This document shows, piece by piece, positions 36,856 to 46,303 of a stretch of 64,000 bases of DNA (position 1 is its first letter; every line of letters starts with the position of its first letter). Location of the stretch: assembly GCF_021018745.1 (NCBI RefSeq), contig NZ_CP063845.1, positions 1,302,001 through 1,366,000 on the forward strand, read 5' to 3'. This DNA is from Gloeobacter morelensis MG652769. GTDB lineage: Bacteria; Cyanobacteriota; Cyanobacteriia; Gloeobacterales; Gloeobacteraceae. Under the pieces are notes generated by a model. It was not told the DNA's origin and ran no database searches. It saw nothing but the letters and a program-made list of their open reading frames with translations. Both the position numbers and the translations under genes were made by a program.

Positions 36856-38235
36856 CTACAGGACGGTGGCCGCCCGTTTGTACCCTTCGTCGAGGATTTC
36901 GCTGAGGGTAGGGTGGGTATGCACCAGGTGCGCAAGCCGCTCGATGCGGTCGCGCCCGGCGATGGCCTGGGCCGCCTCCGCCACCAATAGCGACGCCTCG
37001 GGGCCGATGATGTGGCAGCCGAGCAGTTCGCCGGTGGTCTGGTCGTAGACGAGTTTGGCCATCCCCTCGGTGTCCCCCTGGGCGATAGCCTTAGAATTCC
37101 CGCCAAAATACGTCCGTACCACCCCGACTTTGTAACCCTGCTCTTTGGCCTGGGGTTCGGTGAGGCCAACAAAGCCGATTTCCGGGTGGGTGAAACAGGC
37201 GGCCGGGATCGCGCGGTAGTCGATCGTGCGCTCGTGACCCAGCATGTTGTCGACTGCGACGATGCCCTGGGCGGCGGCGGCGTGGGCGAGCATCATCTTG
37301 CCAGTCGCATCTCCGATCGCCCAGAGGTGCTCAGCGGCGGTGGCCATGCGCCCGTCCACCGGGATAAAGCCCCGGGCCGTCTCGATACCCACGGACTCCA
37401 GGCCCAGGTTCTTGGTATCGGGAGTCCGGCCGCAGGCCACCAGCACCGCGTCGAACTGGAGCACCTCGCCGGTCGAGAGTTCCACCGTCGCCGGTTGGCC
37501 GGGGGTGACTTTTTTGGCGAAGACGCCGACTTTGGTGTCGATGTCGCGGGATTTGACGAGCAGGCGGGCGGCAAGGCGGGCGATATCCGGATCGAAGCCA
37601 GGCATGAGCCGATCGAGCGCTTCGATCATCGTTACTTTGGAACCCAGGGCGGTGTAGACGTCCGAAAATTCGAGGCCAATGTAGCCCGAGCCGATGATGC
37701 AGATGTGCTCGGGGAGGTGTTCGAGGCGCACACCCTCGTCGCTGGTGTAAACGCTCTTGCCGTCGGTGACCATTCCCGGCGGCACAAAAGGCTGTGAGCC
37801 GCTCGCGATCATCACTTCGCGGGCGGTGAGCACCTGGACTTCGCCGCCGCCTTCGCCCGGGTCGATTTCGACCGTCTGGGAACCTTTGAGGCGGGCATGA
37901 CCGTGCAGGATGGTCACCCCCAGTTTCTGGAGGCTCCTGGTCAGATCCGCTCGGATTTTATCGACGACGCTCGCGGCGTGGTGGGCGATTTTAGCGCGAT
38001 CGAAGCGGATTTCACCGACGCTGATTCCCAGGTGTTCGCTCGCGCGCAGCACCCGGAGCCGGCCGGCGGCAGCCAATAGCGCCTTCGAAGGGATGCAGCC
38101 GCGGTTGATGCAGGTGCCCCCCAGGTCGCGGGCCTCGACCACAGCCACTTTGAGCTTGTGGGCCACCGCGTGCAGGGCCGCCCCGTGCCCGCCGACGCCA
38201 CAGCCGATAATCAGCAAGTCGTAGTCGAATGCCAC
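36856..38235 (-). CDS. lpdA: Dihydrolipoyl dehydrogenase
   Basis: The E3 flavoprotein of pyruvate dehydrogenase and related complexes, 459 residues. The N-terminal FAD site is LLIIGCGVGGHGAALHA. The redox-active disulfide is in GGTCINRGCIPSKALL (C-x4-C). The NAD site is ICIIGSGYIGLEFSDVY, and the C-terminal interface has the active-site pair HTHPTLSE near residue 440. All features needed for activity are present. The start is the ATG at 38235. It could be co-transcribed with the hfq-like gene that follows. Confidence 0.95.
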   Translation of the reverse strand: MAFDYDLLIIGCGVGGHGAALHAVAHKLKVAVVEARDLGGTCINRGCIPSKALLAAAGRLRVLRASEHLGISVGEIRFDRAKIAHHAASVVDKIRADLTRSLQKLGVTILHGHARLKGSQTVEIDPGEGGGEVQVLTAREVMIASGSQPFVPPGMVTDGKSVYTSDEGVRLEHLPEHICIIGSGYIGLEFSDVYTALGSKVTMIEALDRLMPGFDPDIARLAARLLVKSRDIDTKVGVFAKKVTPGQPATVELSTGEVLQFDAVLVACGRTPDTKNLGLESVGIETARGFIPVDGRMATAAEHLWAIGDATGKMMLAHAAAAQGIVAVDNMLGHERTIDYRAIPAACFTHPEIGFVGLTEPQAKEQGYKVGVVRTYFGGNSKAIAQGDTEGMAKLVYDQTTGELLGCHIIGPEASLLVAEAAQAIAGRDRIERLAHLVHTHPTLSEILDEGYKRAATVL

Positions 38236-38350
38236 GGTCCATCCCCCAATGCAAACGTGAATTTATCCTACGCCAGGATGTCCAGCGGCCGCTGCCGGGG
38301 TGGATAGGGATCTTTTTTGCCGGTATTGATTCGATGGATGGGTGCGGGCA

Positions 38351-38623
38351 CTACGCGAGCGGATCGGCCTCGGCGATGGCGCGCAGGCCGCGCGGGGTGA
38401 TATTGCGCACGACCACATCTTCGATAAAGTGCCGGCCGGTGTTGCTCTCGCGGCTGGGGGGAAAGGACAGTTCGATAAATCCGACGTCCGCCAAAAACAA
38501 CAGTCGCTCCGCCCGGACCTGAAAACCGGCCAGATCCCCGCCCTGGGGGCTGTAGATCGTCGGGCGCTTTTGTTGCTGGATGGACTTGAGCAGGTCGATC
38601 GTCATTTCGTCGAGGGCAATCAT
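38351..38623 (-). CDS. Hypothetical protein, 90 residues
   Basis: A small soluble protein with a coherent reading frame and an ATG at 38623. It begins with an acidic, amphipathic helix (MIALDEMTIDLLKSIQQQ), followed by predicted strands (AERLLFLADVGFIELSFPP) and ending VVVRNITPRGLRAIAEAD, which resembles the end of a winged-helix fold (a strand, TPRG, then a helix, as in many ITPKG-type helices). No Zn or metal motif is visible. It lies 115 bases upstream of lpdA on the same strand. I do not recognise the family. Confidence 0.55.
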   Translation of the reverse strand: MIALDEMTIDLLKSIQQQKRPTIYSPQGGDLAGFQVRAERLLFLADVGFIELSFPPSRESNTGRHFIEDVVVRNITPRGLRAIAEADPLA

Positions 38624-38701
38624 CTATTTTTCCCAACCTCTGGTGATGCAGGAGTGAGCATTTAGGCAGTATACGCGTAGACATCTTTTTTGCGGTCGCG
38701 C

Positions 38702-39442
38702 TCAGGCGAACGGAGCGGCCAGCAAGATCAGGCGAGGAGCGCGATCGGTCGGCGGGTTGGCCCGGTAGTCGCCGTGGCGATCCAGCAGATAAAATCCGCA
38801 CCCTTCCAATTCCGCTTCGACCCGGGAAGCCCCAAGCCGCTGCAGAGTGAGCCTCTGGACCAACGTCACCGCTTGAGATCGCCAGGTATAGCGGATGCGG
38901 ATCTGCTCGGCCTCGGCGGCAACCGCCGTGGACTTGTGAAATACCGCTCCGGTCTGCGGGTCGACCACCGTCCGTTCACCCGGCAACTCGCCTGTGGCGA
39001 GCGCAGCGGCAGGATTGATCAGATCGAGCACCAGCAGACCATCCGCACGCAGATGGTGGCGGCAGCAGACCAGACAGGCGCGGCGATCCGCCTCGCTTTG
39101 CAAGAACCCCAGAGCGGAGAAGGCGACGACGATGTTGGCGAACGCCTCCTCCAGTGCGAAGTTGCGCATATCGCCGACTTTCCAACAGACATTGTGAGTA
39201 CGCCGGGTGCGGGCGCGGCGGATCATCGCCTCTGAGCGATCGATCCCCACCACCCGCCGACCATCCGCCGCAAGACGCACAGCGAGCCTGCCGCTGCCGC
39301 AGGCCAGTTCCAGTACCGGACCGGGGGCTAGGCGCTCGGTGTAATAGGCCACATCGCTGTCAAAAGCGTCGTACTCCGCGTCGTAGAGGCGGGCGAGCAG
39401 ATCGTCGTCGTAGTCGGTGCGCTCGATAGTCTCCTCGGCCAT
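38702..39442 (-). CDS. Class I SAM-dependent methyltransferase
   Basis: A 246-residue enzyme of the methyltransferase 25/11 type. Motif I is VLELACGSGRLAVRLAADG (about residues 43-61), followed by VVGIDRSEAMI with the ribose-binding Asp, VGDMRNFALEE, IVVAFSALGFL and LRADGLLVLDLINP. The C-terminal beta strands match members that methylate small molecules or act on proteins in trans. The substrate is unknown. The ATG at 39442 begins MAEETIERTDYDDDLLARLYDAEYD, a usual lead for this subgroup. Confidence 0.82.
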   Translation of the reverse strand: MAEETIERTDYDDDLLARLYDAEYDAFDSDVAYYTERLAPGPVLELACGSGRLAVRLAADGRRVVGIDRSEAMIRRARTRRTHNVCWKVGDMRNFALEEAFANIVVAFSALGFLQSEADRRACLVCCRHHLRADGLLVLDLINPAAALATGELPGERTVVDPQTGAVFHKSTAVAAEAEQIRIRYTWRSQAVTLVQRLTLQRLGASRVEAELEGCGFYLLDRHGDYRANPPTDRAPRLILLAAPFA

Positions 39443-39507
39443 GGGCAGGAACCTGTGGGGTCGGTTAGGTTATCACTACTATTTCAGTTCAGCATCGAGT
39501 GCAGGCG

Positions 39508-41319
39508 ATGAAACGAGCGGCAATCGGCACAGTCCTGCTGCTGCTGTCGGCGGGAAACCTCCCTGCCCGGGCGGCGGAGGTGACGGTGCCCCTGGGGGCG
39601 CGGGCCGACAAAATCGAGGTGCTCTACACCAGGCAGGGGCCCATGGCCCTGGTGGGGTTGCTCGACGAAGAAGCCCTGGCGGTCGTGGACCTAACCAGCA
39701 AGCAGATCAAAAGCCGCACGCCTTTGGGCATCCGGCCTCTGGTGGTGCGCCGCGTCGGTTCTACCAAGGTGGCGGCGGTGGGCGGCCCGGCCAGCGGCAA
39801 CCTGGTGCTGGTGGACTTCGAGAAGCAGGAGGTTGTCCGCCAGGTCGACCTGGGGTCGGGCATTTTTGATATCGCCGTGGACGCGGAGCGGGGTCGCATC
39901 GTGGTCACCCACCCGGCGGCGGACCGCATTTCGGTGGTCAACCCCGCCACGGGTCAGGTGCGCATCTTTCCGATGCCGGGGCCCCCCCTGGCCGCCGCCA
40001 TCCAGTCGGCCAACGGCAATTTGCTGGTCACCCTGGGCGGGAGCGACCCGCTAGGGCTTGCGATCGTCAATCTGGCCAACGGCGAACTGCTCGCCCGCCT
40101 CAGAAGCGGCGCCACCCCCGAGGACATGGTGCTCGACCTGGTCCACCAGCAGGCGGTGGTGCTCAACTCCGGCAGCAATGACCTGACGCTGGTGCCCCTG
40201 AGCGCCACGGCCCGCACCGTGCGCACCGTCGGCCTCGACTGGCGGCCGAGCCGGCTGGTGCTCTCCCGAGACGGCCGCTACGCCTATGTGACCAGCGGCG
40301 AGAGCGACCGGCTGCAGATTGTCGATCTTGAAGCGGGCCAGATTGTCAAAAGCCGTCCCCTCGGGCGCCTGCCCACCGGCATCGTCCTGTTGGAGGACGA
40401 CTCGCTGCTGGTGGCTGAGGCAGGCACCCAGGCTCTGCGTCGCATCACCCCTGAGTCCTTTGCGGTGAGCGAACTGCCCCCGCTGCAGCCGGGTTCGGTA
40501 GCCGGGGTGATCACCGACGTGGCCGGCAAGCCGATTACCAAAGGCGTGCTCAAAGTCGAAGGGCGCACGGTGCCGATCTTGCCCGACGGCTCGTTTCTCA
40601 TCTCGAAGCTGCCCGCCGGTAAGCACCTGGTCGATGTGCAGGTGCCGGGTTTTCCAGCGTTTTCCGCGCGCCTGCAGGCGCGCGAGGGCTACGTGGTCAC
40701 CGATGAAATTCGCCTGCCGCCGCGCTCGCAGGCCGAAAAAGTGGACGGCATCGGCTTTATCGCCGATGTACCCCAGTACTCGGAACTGCTCGCCCGCACC
40801 CTGGTGGAGCGGCTGGCGGGCAAAGAAAAAACGCGCAAGGTGATCTTGCTCAACGGGCCACTCGGTCCGCATCCGGAGTTCGTGCAACTGGCCCCCACGG
40901 TGCGCGATCTCAACTTGCTCGACCGCGACAACCGCTACACCGAAGATCTGGAGAAACTGCAGACGATCGGCCGCAGCCTCGGTCTGCGCTATATCGTCGT
41001 CACCCAGGTCCAGTTCACCCGCGGCTACAACACCCAGGGCGATCCGATCATCAATACGCTGCTGCGCTTTTTTGTGCCGGTGTCGCTGCCCAATTTCAGC
41101 CCCAACCAGTTGCGCTCCCAGGCGGTGGCTGTCGTTGTCGACCTGCAGAAGGTACGATCAGGAGATAAAGCGATGCTGTTTAAGGCCGAAGATCGCGACG
41201 ATACGGGCGGGCCGCCCCTGTTCGAAGAAGCGGCCGATGGGCTTTTCCGCCTGGAGGTCAAGCGCATGGCCGAGCAGATCGACAACCAGTGGAAAGAAAA
41301 AAGTCCGTTTATCAGCTAG
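39508..41319 (+). CDS. Secreted YVTN-type beta-propeller protein with Ig-like module
   Basis: A protein of about 603 residues from the ATG at 39508; the reading from 39499 adds three residues. A signal peptide is present (KRAAIGTVLLLLSAGNLPARA). Residues about 25-330 form a YVTN-style beta-propeller with repeats like GRIVVTHPAADRISVVNPATGQV and GRYAYVTSGESDRLQIVDLEAGQ. Residues about 335-400 look like a carboxypeptidase-regulatory-type beta sandwich (GVITDVAGKPITKGVLKVEGR). The C-terminal 200 residues (DGIGFIADVPQYSEL to the end) are an unidentified alpha/beta domain. Two small genes follow closely, suggesting an operon of three. Confidence 0.7.
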   Translation: MKRAAIGTVLLLLSAGNLPARAAEVTVPLGARADKIEVLYTRQGPMALVGLLDEEALAVVDLTSKQIKSRTPLGIRPLVVRRVGSTKVAAVGGPASGNLVLVDFEKQEVVRQVDLGSGIFDIAVDAERGRIVVTHPAADRISVVNPATGQVRIFPMPGPPLAAAIQSANGNLLVTLGGSDPLGLAIVNLANGELLARLRSGATPEDMVLDLVHQQAVVLNSGSNDLTLVPLSATARTVRTVGLDWRPSRLVLSRDGRYAYVTSGESDRLQIVDLEAGQIVKSRPLGRLPTGIVLLEDDSLLVAEAGTQALRRITPESFAVSELPPLQPGSVAGVITDVAGKPITKGVLKVEGRTVPILPDGSFLISKLPAGKHLVDVQVPGFPAFSARLQAREGYVVTDEIRLPPRSQAEKVDGIGFIADVPQYSELLARTLVERLAGKEKTRKVILLNGPLGPHPEFVQLAPTVRDLNLLDRDNRYTEDLEKLQTIGRSLGLRYIVVTQVQFTRGYNTQGDPIINTLLRFFVPVSLPNFSPNQLRSQAVAVVVDLQKVRSGDKAMLFKAEDRDDTGGPPLFEEAADGLFRLEVKRMAEQIDNQWKEKSPFIS

Positions 41320-41328
41320 GAGAACGCT

Positions 41329-41631
41329 GTGAGCAAAAACCAGTTCAGCATTGCCGAATTTACCGCCCGGGTGGAGCGGGTGGCAGGCCGGGTCGACCCG
41401 GTGCTGCGCGTCTCCCAGGCGGGTCCGGACATGGTACTGGTCACCTACCCGGGTCTTAGCAAACACGTCTGGGTCAAAGCCGCCGACGAAGGCGAAAAAT
41501 TCGTCGTCCTCAAGACCCGCACCGATGCTCCCCGCCCCGCCCACATGGGTGAAATCGGCGCGGTAGGCGAAGGATTTCTGGCTGAGATCCTGGGCAACTA
41601 CGTTGCTGAAGTCGGCAACCCCAGTCTCTAG
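41329..41631 (+). CDS. Hypothetical protein, 100 residues
   Basis: A small basic-acidic soluble protein starting at a GTG at 41329 after AGGAGA. It begins only 10 bases after the beta-propeller gene and ends 32 bases before moaA, so it is part of a compact plus-strand run. The sequence [58 protein letters not shown] reads like a small alpha/beta fold. I do not recognise it. Confidence 0.6.
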   Translation: MSKNQFSIAEFTARVERVAGRVDPVLRVSQAGPDMVLVTYPGLSKHVWVKAADEGEKFVVLKTRTDAPRPAHMGEIGAVGEGFLAEILGNYVAEVGNPSL

Positions 41632-41663
41632 GCACCCTTGATTTCTCCGTATTCGGCCTGGCC

Positions 41664-42641
41664 ATGAACACCGTCAACTACCTGCGCATCTCCCTGGTGG
41701 ACCGCTGCAACTTTCGCTGCAGCTACTGCATGCCCACGGGCGAGGCGATAACCTACCTGCACCGCTCGGAAATTTTGAGCTACGAGGAGCTGCTGTTTCT
41801 GGTGGGCGAAGTCTTTTTGCCCCTGGGGATCGACCGCTTTCGTCTCACCGGCGGCGAGCCGCTGCTCAGGCGGGGAGTAGTGGGCTTCGTGCGCGCCCTG
41901 GTGGGATTGCCGGGGGTGGCGGACGTATCGCTGAGCACCAACGCCTATCTGCTCGAAGAACTGGCGGAGGACCTGTACACCGCCGGTTTGAGGCGGGTGA
42001 ATATTTCACTGGACTCCCTCGACCCGGGGGTATTCGCGCGCATCACCGGTCGCGACCACTGGCACAAAGTCTGGGCAGGCATCCAGGCGGCCCACCGGGT
42101 CGGTTTCGACCCGCTCAAGCTCAATATCGTAGTCCTGCCGGGGATCAACGAACAGGAAGTGCCGGCTCTGGCCGCCCTCACCCTCGATCGGCTGTGGCAC
42201 GTGCGCTTCATCGAATTCATGCCGATTGGCAACACCGGTTACTTTGAGCAGGCAGGCTGGGTGGATTCCGAGGCGCTGCGCCGCCGCATCCGCGAACGCT
42301 TCGGCCTGGCGCAAGGCACCTGCTATGGCAACGGTCCGGCCGATGTGTTTCAGATTCCGGGGGCCAAAGGCACCGTCGGCTTTATCTCCCAGATGTCCGA
42401 GTGCTTTTGCAGCCGCTGCAACCGGGTGCGGCTGGCGGCCGACGGGTTTTTGCGGCCCTGCCTGCTCAACGAAGCCGATCAAATCGACCTCAAGACGCCC
42501 TTGCGCGCCGGGGCGGGCGCCGCTCAACTGCGCGAGCTGGTAAGTGAACTGCTGCTTCGCAAACCCGAAATCAACTTTCGTGAGCGCGATCGGGGGACCA
42601 CCGGTTTCTATGGCCGCACCATGTCTCAAATTGGTGGTTAA
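41664..42641 (+). CDS. moaA: GTP 3',8-cyclase MoaA (molybdenum cofactor)
   Basis: MoaA is the radical-SAM enzyme that starts molybdopterin synthesis from GTP. The 325-residue protein has the N-terminal cluster motif [10 protein letters not shown] (C-x3-C-x2-C), the GGEPLLR motif that binds SAM, and the C-terminal second cluster ligands in [24 protein letters not shown]. It ends in the conserved GG (SQIGG). The ATG at 41664 begins [17 protein letters not shown], the family start. It is followed by a folded intergenic region and metG. Confidence 0.95.
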   Translation: MNTVNYLRISLVDRCNFRCSYCMPTGEAITYLHRSEILSYEELLFLVGEVFLPLGIDRFRLTGGEPLLRRGVVGFVRALVGLPGVADVSLSTNAYLLEELAEDLYTAGLRRVNISLDSLDPGVFARITGRDHWHKVWAGIQAAHRVGFDPLKLNIVVLPGINEQEVPALAALTLDRLWHVRFIEFMPIGNTGYFEQAGWVDSEALRRRIRERFGLAQGTCYGNGPADVFQIPGAKGTVGFISQMSECFCSRCNRVRLAADGFLRPCLLNEADQIDLKTPLRAGAGAAQLRELVSELLLRKPEINFRERDRGTTGFYGRTMSQIGG

Positions 42642-42649
42642 TACCTATT

Positions 42650-42727
42650 GCCCATAGCGCTGGCGCCCGCTGCCGGAGCTCTGGGCTGTTTGCCACCACC
42701 GCCGGGTGGCGACGGGCTGCTATGGGC
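42650..42727 (+). other. Structured intergenic RNA candidate
   Basis: GCCCATAGC (42650-42658) pairs with GCTATGGGC (42719-42727), enclosing CCCG paired with CGGG and an inner hairpin GCCACC/GGTGGC. No gene is encoded here. The nested stems suggest a structured RNA at the end of moaA or in the metG leader, but GC-rich sequence can form stems by chance. Confidence 0.3.
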
Positions 42728-42777
42728 CGCAGCCAACGGACAGAGGGTGTATGATTGCCGTACCTCCCGAACTTTTC

Positions 42778-42786
42778 TGTTATAAT
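42778..42786 (+). promoter_or_regulatory. Extended -10 promoter for metG
   Basis: TGTTATAAT is a perfect -10 hexamer (42781-42786) with the extended TGn element. It lies 55 bases before the metG ATG in a locally AT-rich stretch. A -35 at good spacing is not obvious, as expected for an extended -10 promoter. Confidence 0.6.
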
Positions 42787-42846
42787 TCATTAACATTTTT
42801 CGGTTTTCCGAACGATCCATTCCAGTTCGATTGAGTATCGATACAG

Positions 42847-44397
42847 ATGATGCAGGGTTTTGCACTTACAACCCCACTGTTTTACGTTAATGCTTTGCCC
42901 CACATCGGCAGTGCCTACCCGACGCTGGCGGCGGACGCGGTGGCGCGCTATCACCGTTTGCGGGGCCGCTCCGTGCGTTTTGTGACCGGCACCGACGAGT
43001 ACGGGCTTAAGATTGAGCGGCAGGCGGCGGAGCGCAACTTAACCCCTCGCGAGCACTGTAACGAGATTGCCGCCGGGTTCGAGAAACTCTGGCAGGCGCT
43101 GTCAATCGATTACGACCGCTTCATCCGCACCACCGATCCGCGCCACGCCGCGATCGTGCGCGAATTTTTCGAGCGCTGCTGGCAGGCGGGCGACATTTAT
43201 AAAGGTCGCTACACGGGCCTGTATTGCGTCGATTGCGAGGAGTTCAAAAAAAAACCCGACGAGGATTACTTCGTCGAAAACGGCGAGCCTCGTTGCAAGA
43301 TTCACCTCAAGCCATTGCGCGAGCAGGACGAAGAGAACTATATTTTTGCGCTCTCACGCTACCAGCAAAAACTGGAGCAATACTTCGACGAGCATCCCGA
43401 ATTTGTGCAGCCAGATTTTCGGGCCCACGAGGTGCGCAATTTCATTGCCGGGGGACTCGAAGATTTTTCGATCTCGCGGGCCCATGTCTCGTGGGGGTTG
43501 CCGATTCCCGTCGATCCCAGCCAGACGATTTATGTCTGGTTCAACGCGCTCCTGGGCTATGTGACGGCCCTGCTCGAACCCGACGACGAACCCACCTTAG
43601 AAAATGCCCTCGCGCGCTGGTGGCCCATCGATCTGCACATTGTCGGCAAGGACATTTTGCGCTTTCACGCCGTCTACTGGCCGGCGATGCTGATGTCGGC
43701 GGGGTTGCCGCTGCCGGGGATGATCTTCGGCCACGGGTTTTTGACGCGCGACGGCCGCAAGATGGGCAAGGCCCTCGGCAACGTCATCGACCCGGGTGCG
43801 CTCGTTGAACAGTATGGCTCCGACGCGGTACGTTACTATTTTCTCAAAGCGATCGAGTTCGGACGCGACAACGATTTTAACGAAACCCGTTTTCGCGAGA
43901 TTCTTAATGCGGATCTGGCCAATGATCTGGGCAATTTGCTGAACCGAACTGGTAATATGGTCGTCAAATATTGCGGTGGTGTTGTCCCTTCCGTTGCGAT
44001 CGATCCCACCGACGCCCTGCGGGACAAGGCCACTGGCCTCGCGCAGGTGTGCGCCGAGCATTGGGAGGCGCTGCGGTTTTCCGAGGCCAGCGAGTTGGCG
44101 CTGGCCCTGGTGCGGGCGGGCAACCGCTACCTCGATGCGCGCGCGCCCTGGTCGCTGTACAAAAAAGGCGAGCAGGCGCAGGTTGAACAGGTACTCTACG
44201 CGGTTCTCGAATCGGTGCGCATCGCAGCGGTGCTGCTGTCGCCGCTGATTCCGGGGTTGGCCGCCGAGATTTACCGGCAACTGGGATTCTCCATCCAGGC
44301 TTGGGAGGATCGCAGTTGGGACGATGCCTTGTGGGGCGGTTTGCCGGGGGGGCAGCCGCTCTGTTTGGGGTCGCCTCTATTTCCCCGCCTGGAATAA
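42847..44397 (+). CDS. metG: Methionyl-tRNA synthetase
   Basis: MetRS charges tRNA-Met with methionine. The 516-residue protein has the ATP-binding HIGH-type motif LPHIGSAYPTLAADAVAR and the KMSKS-type motif DGRKMGKALGN, where Gly replaces the first Ser as in plastid and cyanobacterial enzymes. The connective peptide includes CVDCEEF but lacks the four-cysteine zinc knuckle. There is no C-terminal EMAP-like domain, so it is a short form. Two ATGs stand together at 42847 and 42850. Confidence 0.95.
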   Translation: MMQGFALTTPLFYVNALPHIGSAYPTLAADAVARYHRLRGRSVRFVTGTDEYGLKIERQAAERNLTPREHCNEIAAGFEKLWQALSIDYDRFIRTTDPRHAAIVREFFERCWQAGDIYKGRYTGLYCVDCEEFKKKPDEDYFVENGEPRCKIHLKPLREQDEENYIFALSRYQQKLEQYFDEHPEFVQPDFRAHEVRNFIAGGLEDFSISRAHVSWGLPIPVDPSQTIYVWFNALLGYVTALLEPDDEPTLENALARWWPIDLHIVGKDILRFHAVYWPAMLMSAGLPLPGMIFGHGFLTRDGRKMGKALGNVIDPGALVEQYGSDAVRYYFLKAIEFGRDNDFNETRFREILNADLANDLGNLLNRTGNMVVKYCGGVVPSVAIDPTDALRDKATGLAQVCAEHWEALRFSEASELALALVRAGNRYLDARAPWSLYKKGEQAQVEQVLYAVLESVRIAAVLLSPLIPGLAAEIYRQLGFSIQAWEDRSWDDALWGGLPGGQPLCLGSPLFPRLE

Positions 44398-44430
44398 GGT
44401 TCACTTATCTCCGACGAGGTTGACTACTTT

Positions 44431-45105
44431 ATGACCGCTTCTTCAGATACTACCGAAGGACTATTGGCCCGAGACCAGGCGATGATGCGCGGGCGGGTGG
44501 CCATCTTCATCGACGGCTCGAACCTCTTTTACGCTGCGCTGCAGTTGGGGATCGAGATCGATTACACCAAGCTGCTCAATCGTCTGACCAACGGTTCGCG
44601 CCTGTTGCGCTCATTTTTCTACACCGGCGTCGATCGGGCCAACGAGAAGCAGCAGGGCTTTTTGTTGTGGATGCGCCGCAACGGCTACCGGGTGATCACC
44701 AAGGACTTGGTGCAGTTGCCCGACGGTTCCAAAAAGGCCAACCTCGACGTCGAAATTGCCGTCGACATGCTCTCGCTGGCGGGTTCCTACGACACGGCGA
44801 TCCTCGTCTCGGGCGACGGCGACCTGGCCTATGCCGTCAATGCCGCCTCCTATAAGGGAGTGCGCGTCGAGGTGGTGAGCCTGCGCTCGATGACCAGCGA
44901 CTACCTCATCAACGTCGCCGATCGCTACATCGACCTGGAGCAGATCAAAGAGGACATTCAGAAGGCCCCCCGCCAGAACGGCTATGCTTACCGGCCGCTG
45001 CCGACGAACCACACCGCCAACGGCTTCCACCACCACGGTGCCAACGGCTCCAACGGCGCCGCCCACAGTCTCGCCATCAACACCGCCGAGGACGAAGCGA
45101 GATAG
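44431..45105 (+). CDS. LabA-like NYN-domain protein
   Basis: A 224-residue member of the LabA/DUF88 family of NYN-domain (PIN-like) proteins. The fold is marked by VAIFIDGSNLFYAALQ (residues about 23-38), FFYTGVDRANEKQQGFLLWMRRNGYRV, KANLDVEIAVDML and ILVSGDGDLAYAV, giving the acidic residues of a metal-dependent nuclease centre. LabA in Synechococcus influences circadian output. The C-terminus is a Gly/Asn/His-rich tail. A second in-frame start (ATG at 44482) would drop 17 residues. It is followed by rsmI after four bases. Confidence 0.85.
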   Translation: MTASSDTTEGLLARDQAMMRGRVAIFIDGSNLFYAALQLGIEIDYTKLLNRLTNGSRLLRSFFYTGVDRANEKQQGFLLWMRRNGYRVITKDLVQLPDGSKKANLDVEIAVDMLSLAGSYDTAILVSGDGDLAYAVNAASYKGVRVEVVSLRSMTSDYLINVADRYIDLEQIKEDIQKAPRQNGYAYRPLPTNHTANGFHHHGANGSNGAAHSLAINTAEDEAR

Positions 45106-45109
45106 TCCC

Positions 45110-45958
45110 TTGACGGGCACGCTCTACCTGGTGGCGACACCGATCGGCAACCTCGAAGACATCACCCTGCGGGCGCTGCGCGTCCTCAAAGCGTGCGACC
45201 GGATCGCCTGTGAGGACACGCGCCACTCGCGCAAACTGCTCGCCCACTTCGAGATCTCCAGGCCGCTGGTGAGTTTCCACGCCCACAACGCCCAGGCACG
45301 CACGGGCGAACTGGTGGCTGCCCTTCAAGCAGGCCGGGACATCGCTTTGATTACCGATGCGGGCATGCCCGGCGTGAGCGATCCCGGCGCCGAACTGGTG
45401 GCCGCCTGCCGGGCTGAGAATCTGCCGGTCAGCGTCATTCCTGGCCCGAGCGCCCTGACCGCTGCTCTGGCCCTGGCGGGCTTTTCCGAGCCCCGCTTCG
45501 TTTTTGAAGGCTTTTTACCCACCACCGGTCGCCGCCGCGAACGCCTGGCGGCCCTGGCGCCCGAGGAGCGTCCGGTGGTGCTTTTCGAGGCCCCCCACCG
45601 CCTGCTGCGCACCCTGGCGGATCTGAGCACCCACCTGGGAGCGGAGCGGCCCGTCGTCATCTGCCGCGAGCTGACCAAGATTCACGAGCAAGTCTGGCAG
45701 GGTAGCCTTTCAGAGGCGATTGCTTACTTTGAATCCACCCCGCCCCGGGGCGAATTTACCCTGGTGGTCGCCGGCGCCCCCGCTCTGCCGCCCGAGCCGC
45801 CCACCCGGGAGCAGTTGCAGACGAGTCTGGAGGCGATGATTGCCTCCGGCCTCTCGCGCTCGGAGGCAAGCCGTCAACTGGCTGCCCAGACCGGCCTGCC
45901 GCGCAAAGAGATCTACCGGCTGTCGCTCACCCTCGAAGCCGATGGCGGATCCAAATAG
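45110..45958 (+). CDS. rsmI: 16S rRNA (cytidine-2'-O) methyltransferase RsmI
   Basis: RsmI methylates the ribose of C1402 in 16S rRNA. The 282-residue protein has the family sequence LYLVATPIGNLEDITLRALRVLKACD at the N-terminus, the ACEDTRHSRKLL block, ITDAGMPGVSDPGAELV, and VIPGPSALTAALALAGF, all typical of this tetrapyrrole-methylase-like fold. The start is a TTG at 45110, four bases after the labA-like gene. The tRNA-fMet gene follows 26 bases past the stop, so rsmI and labA may share a transcript that ends in the tRNA terminator. Confidence 0.92.
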   Translation: MTGTLYLVATPIGNLEDITLRALRVLKACDRIACEDTRHSRKLLAHFEISRPLVSFHAHNAQARTGELVAALQAGRDIALITDAGMPGVSDPGAELVAACRAENLPVSVIPGPSALTAALALAGFSEPRFVFEGFLPTTGRRRERLAALAPEERPVVLFEAPHRLLRTLADLSTHLGAERPVVICRELTKIHEQVWQGSLSEAIAYFESTPPRGEFTLVVAGAPALPPEPPTREQLQTSLEAMIASGLSRSEASRQLAAQTGLPRKEIYRLSLTLEADGGSK

Positions 45959-45984
45959 AAGTCTGTTAGGATGAGCAGGTTCGA

Positions 45985-46061
<77 letters not shown>

Positions 46062-46070
46062 TCTCAAGTG

Positions 46071-46110
46071 AAGCGCCGGCAAGTTTTTCTTCCGGCGCTT
46101 TTGCTTTTTT
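46071..46110 (+). terminator. Rho-independent terminator after tRNA-fMet
   Basis: AAGCGCCGG (46071-46079) pairs with CCGGCGCTT (46092-46100) around a T-rich loop. TTGCTTTTTT follows. It ends the tRNA transcript and probably rsmI read-through. Confidence 0.92.
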
Positions 46111-46303
46111 GCAGAGGATGATGAAAGTCGCAAGATCCCTTGCGCTTGGCAATAAGCCCGAAAATTGATGCCCCCCTATAGTCCTCGATTGCAGGTCCAG
46201 CCTCCGATGCTTACAAGCCGCTACAACTAAAATAGTGCGCAGGCTGCCGCCCGACCGGACACCCTGGCCCTTCATTGCAAGCCCTCTATTGAGATCCATC
46301 CCA

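Noticed and set aside
42847-44397. KMGKA in place of KMSKS in MetRS as an anomaly
   Set aside because: Cyanobacterial and plastid MetRS, as far as I recall, commonly carry KMGK; not a defect.
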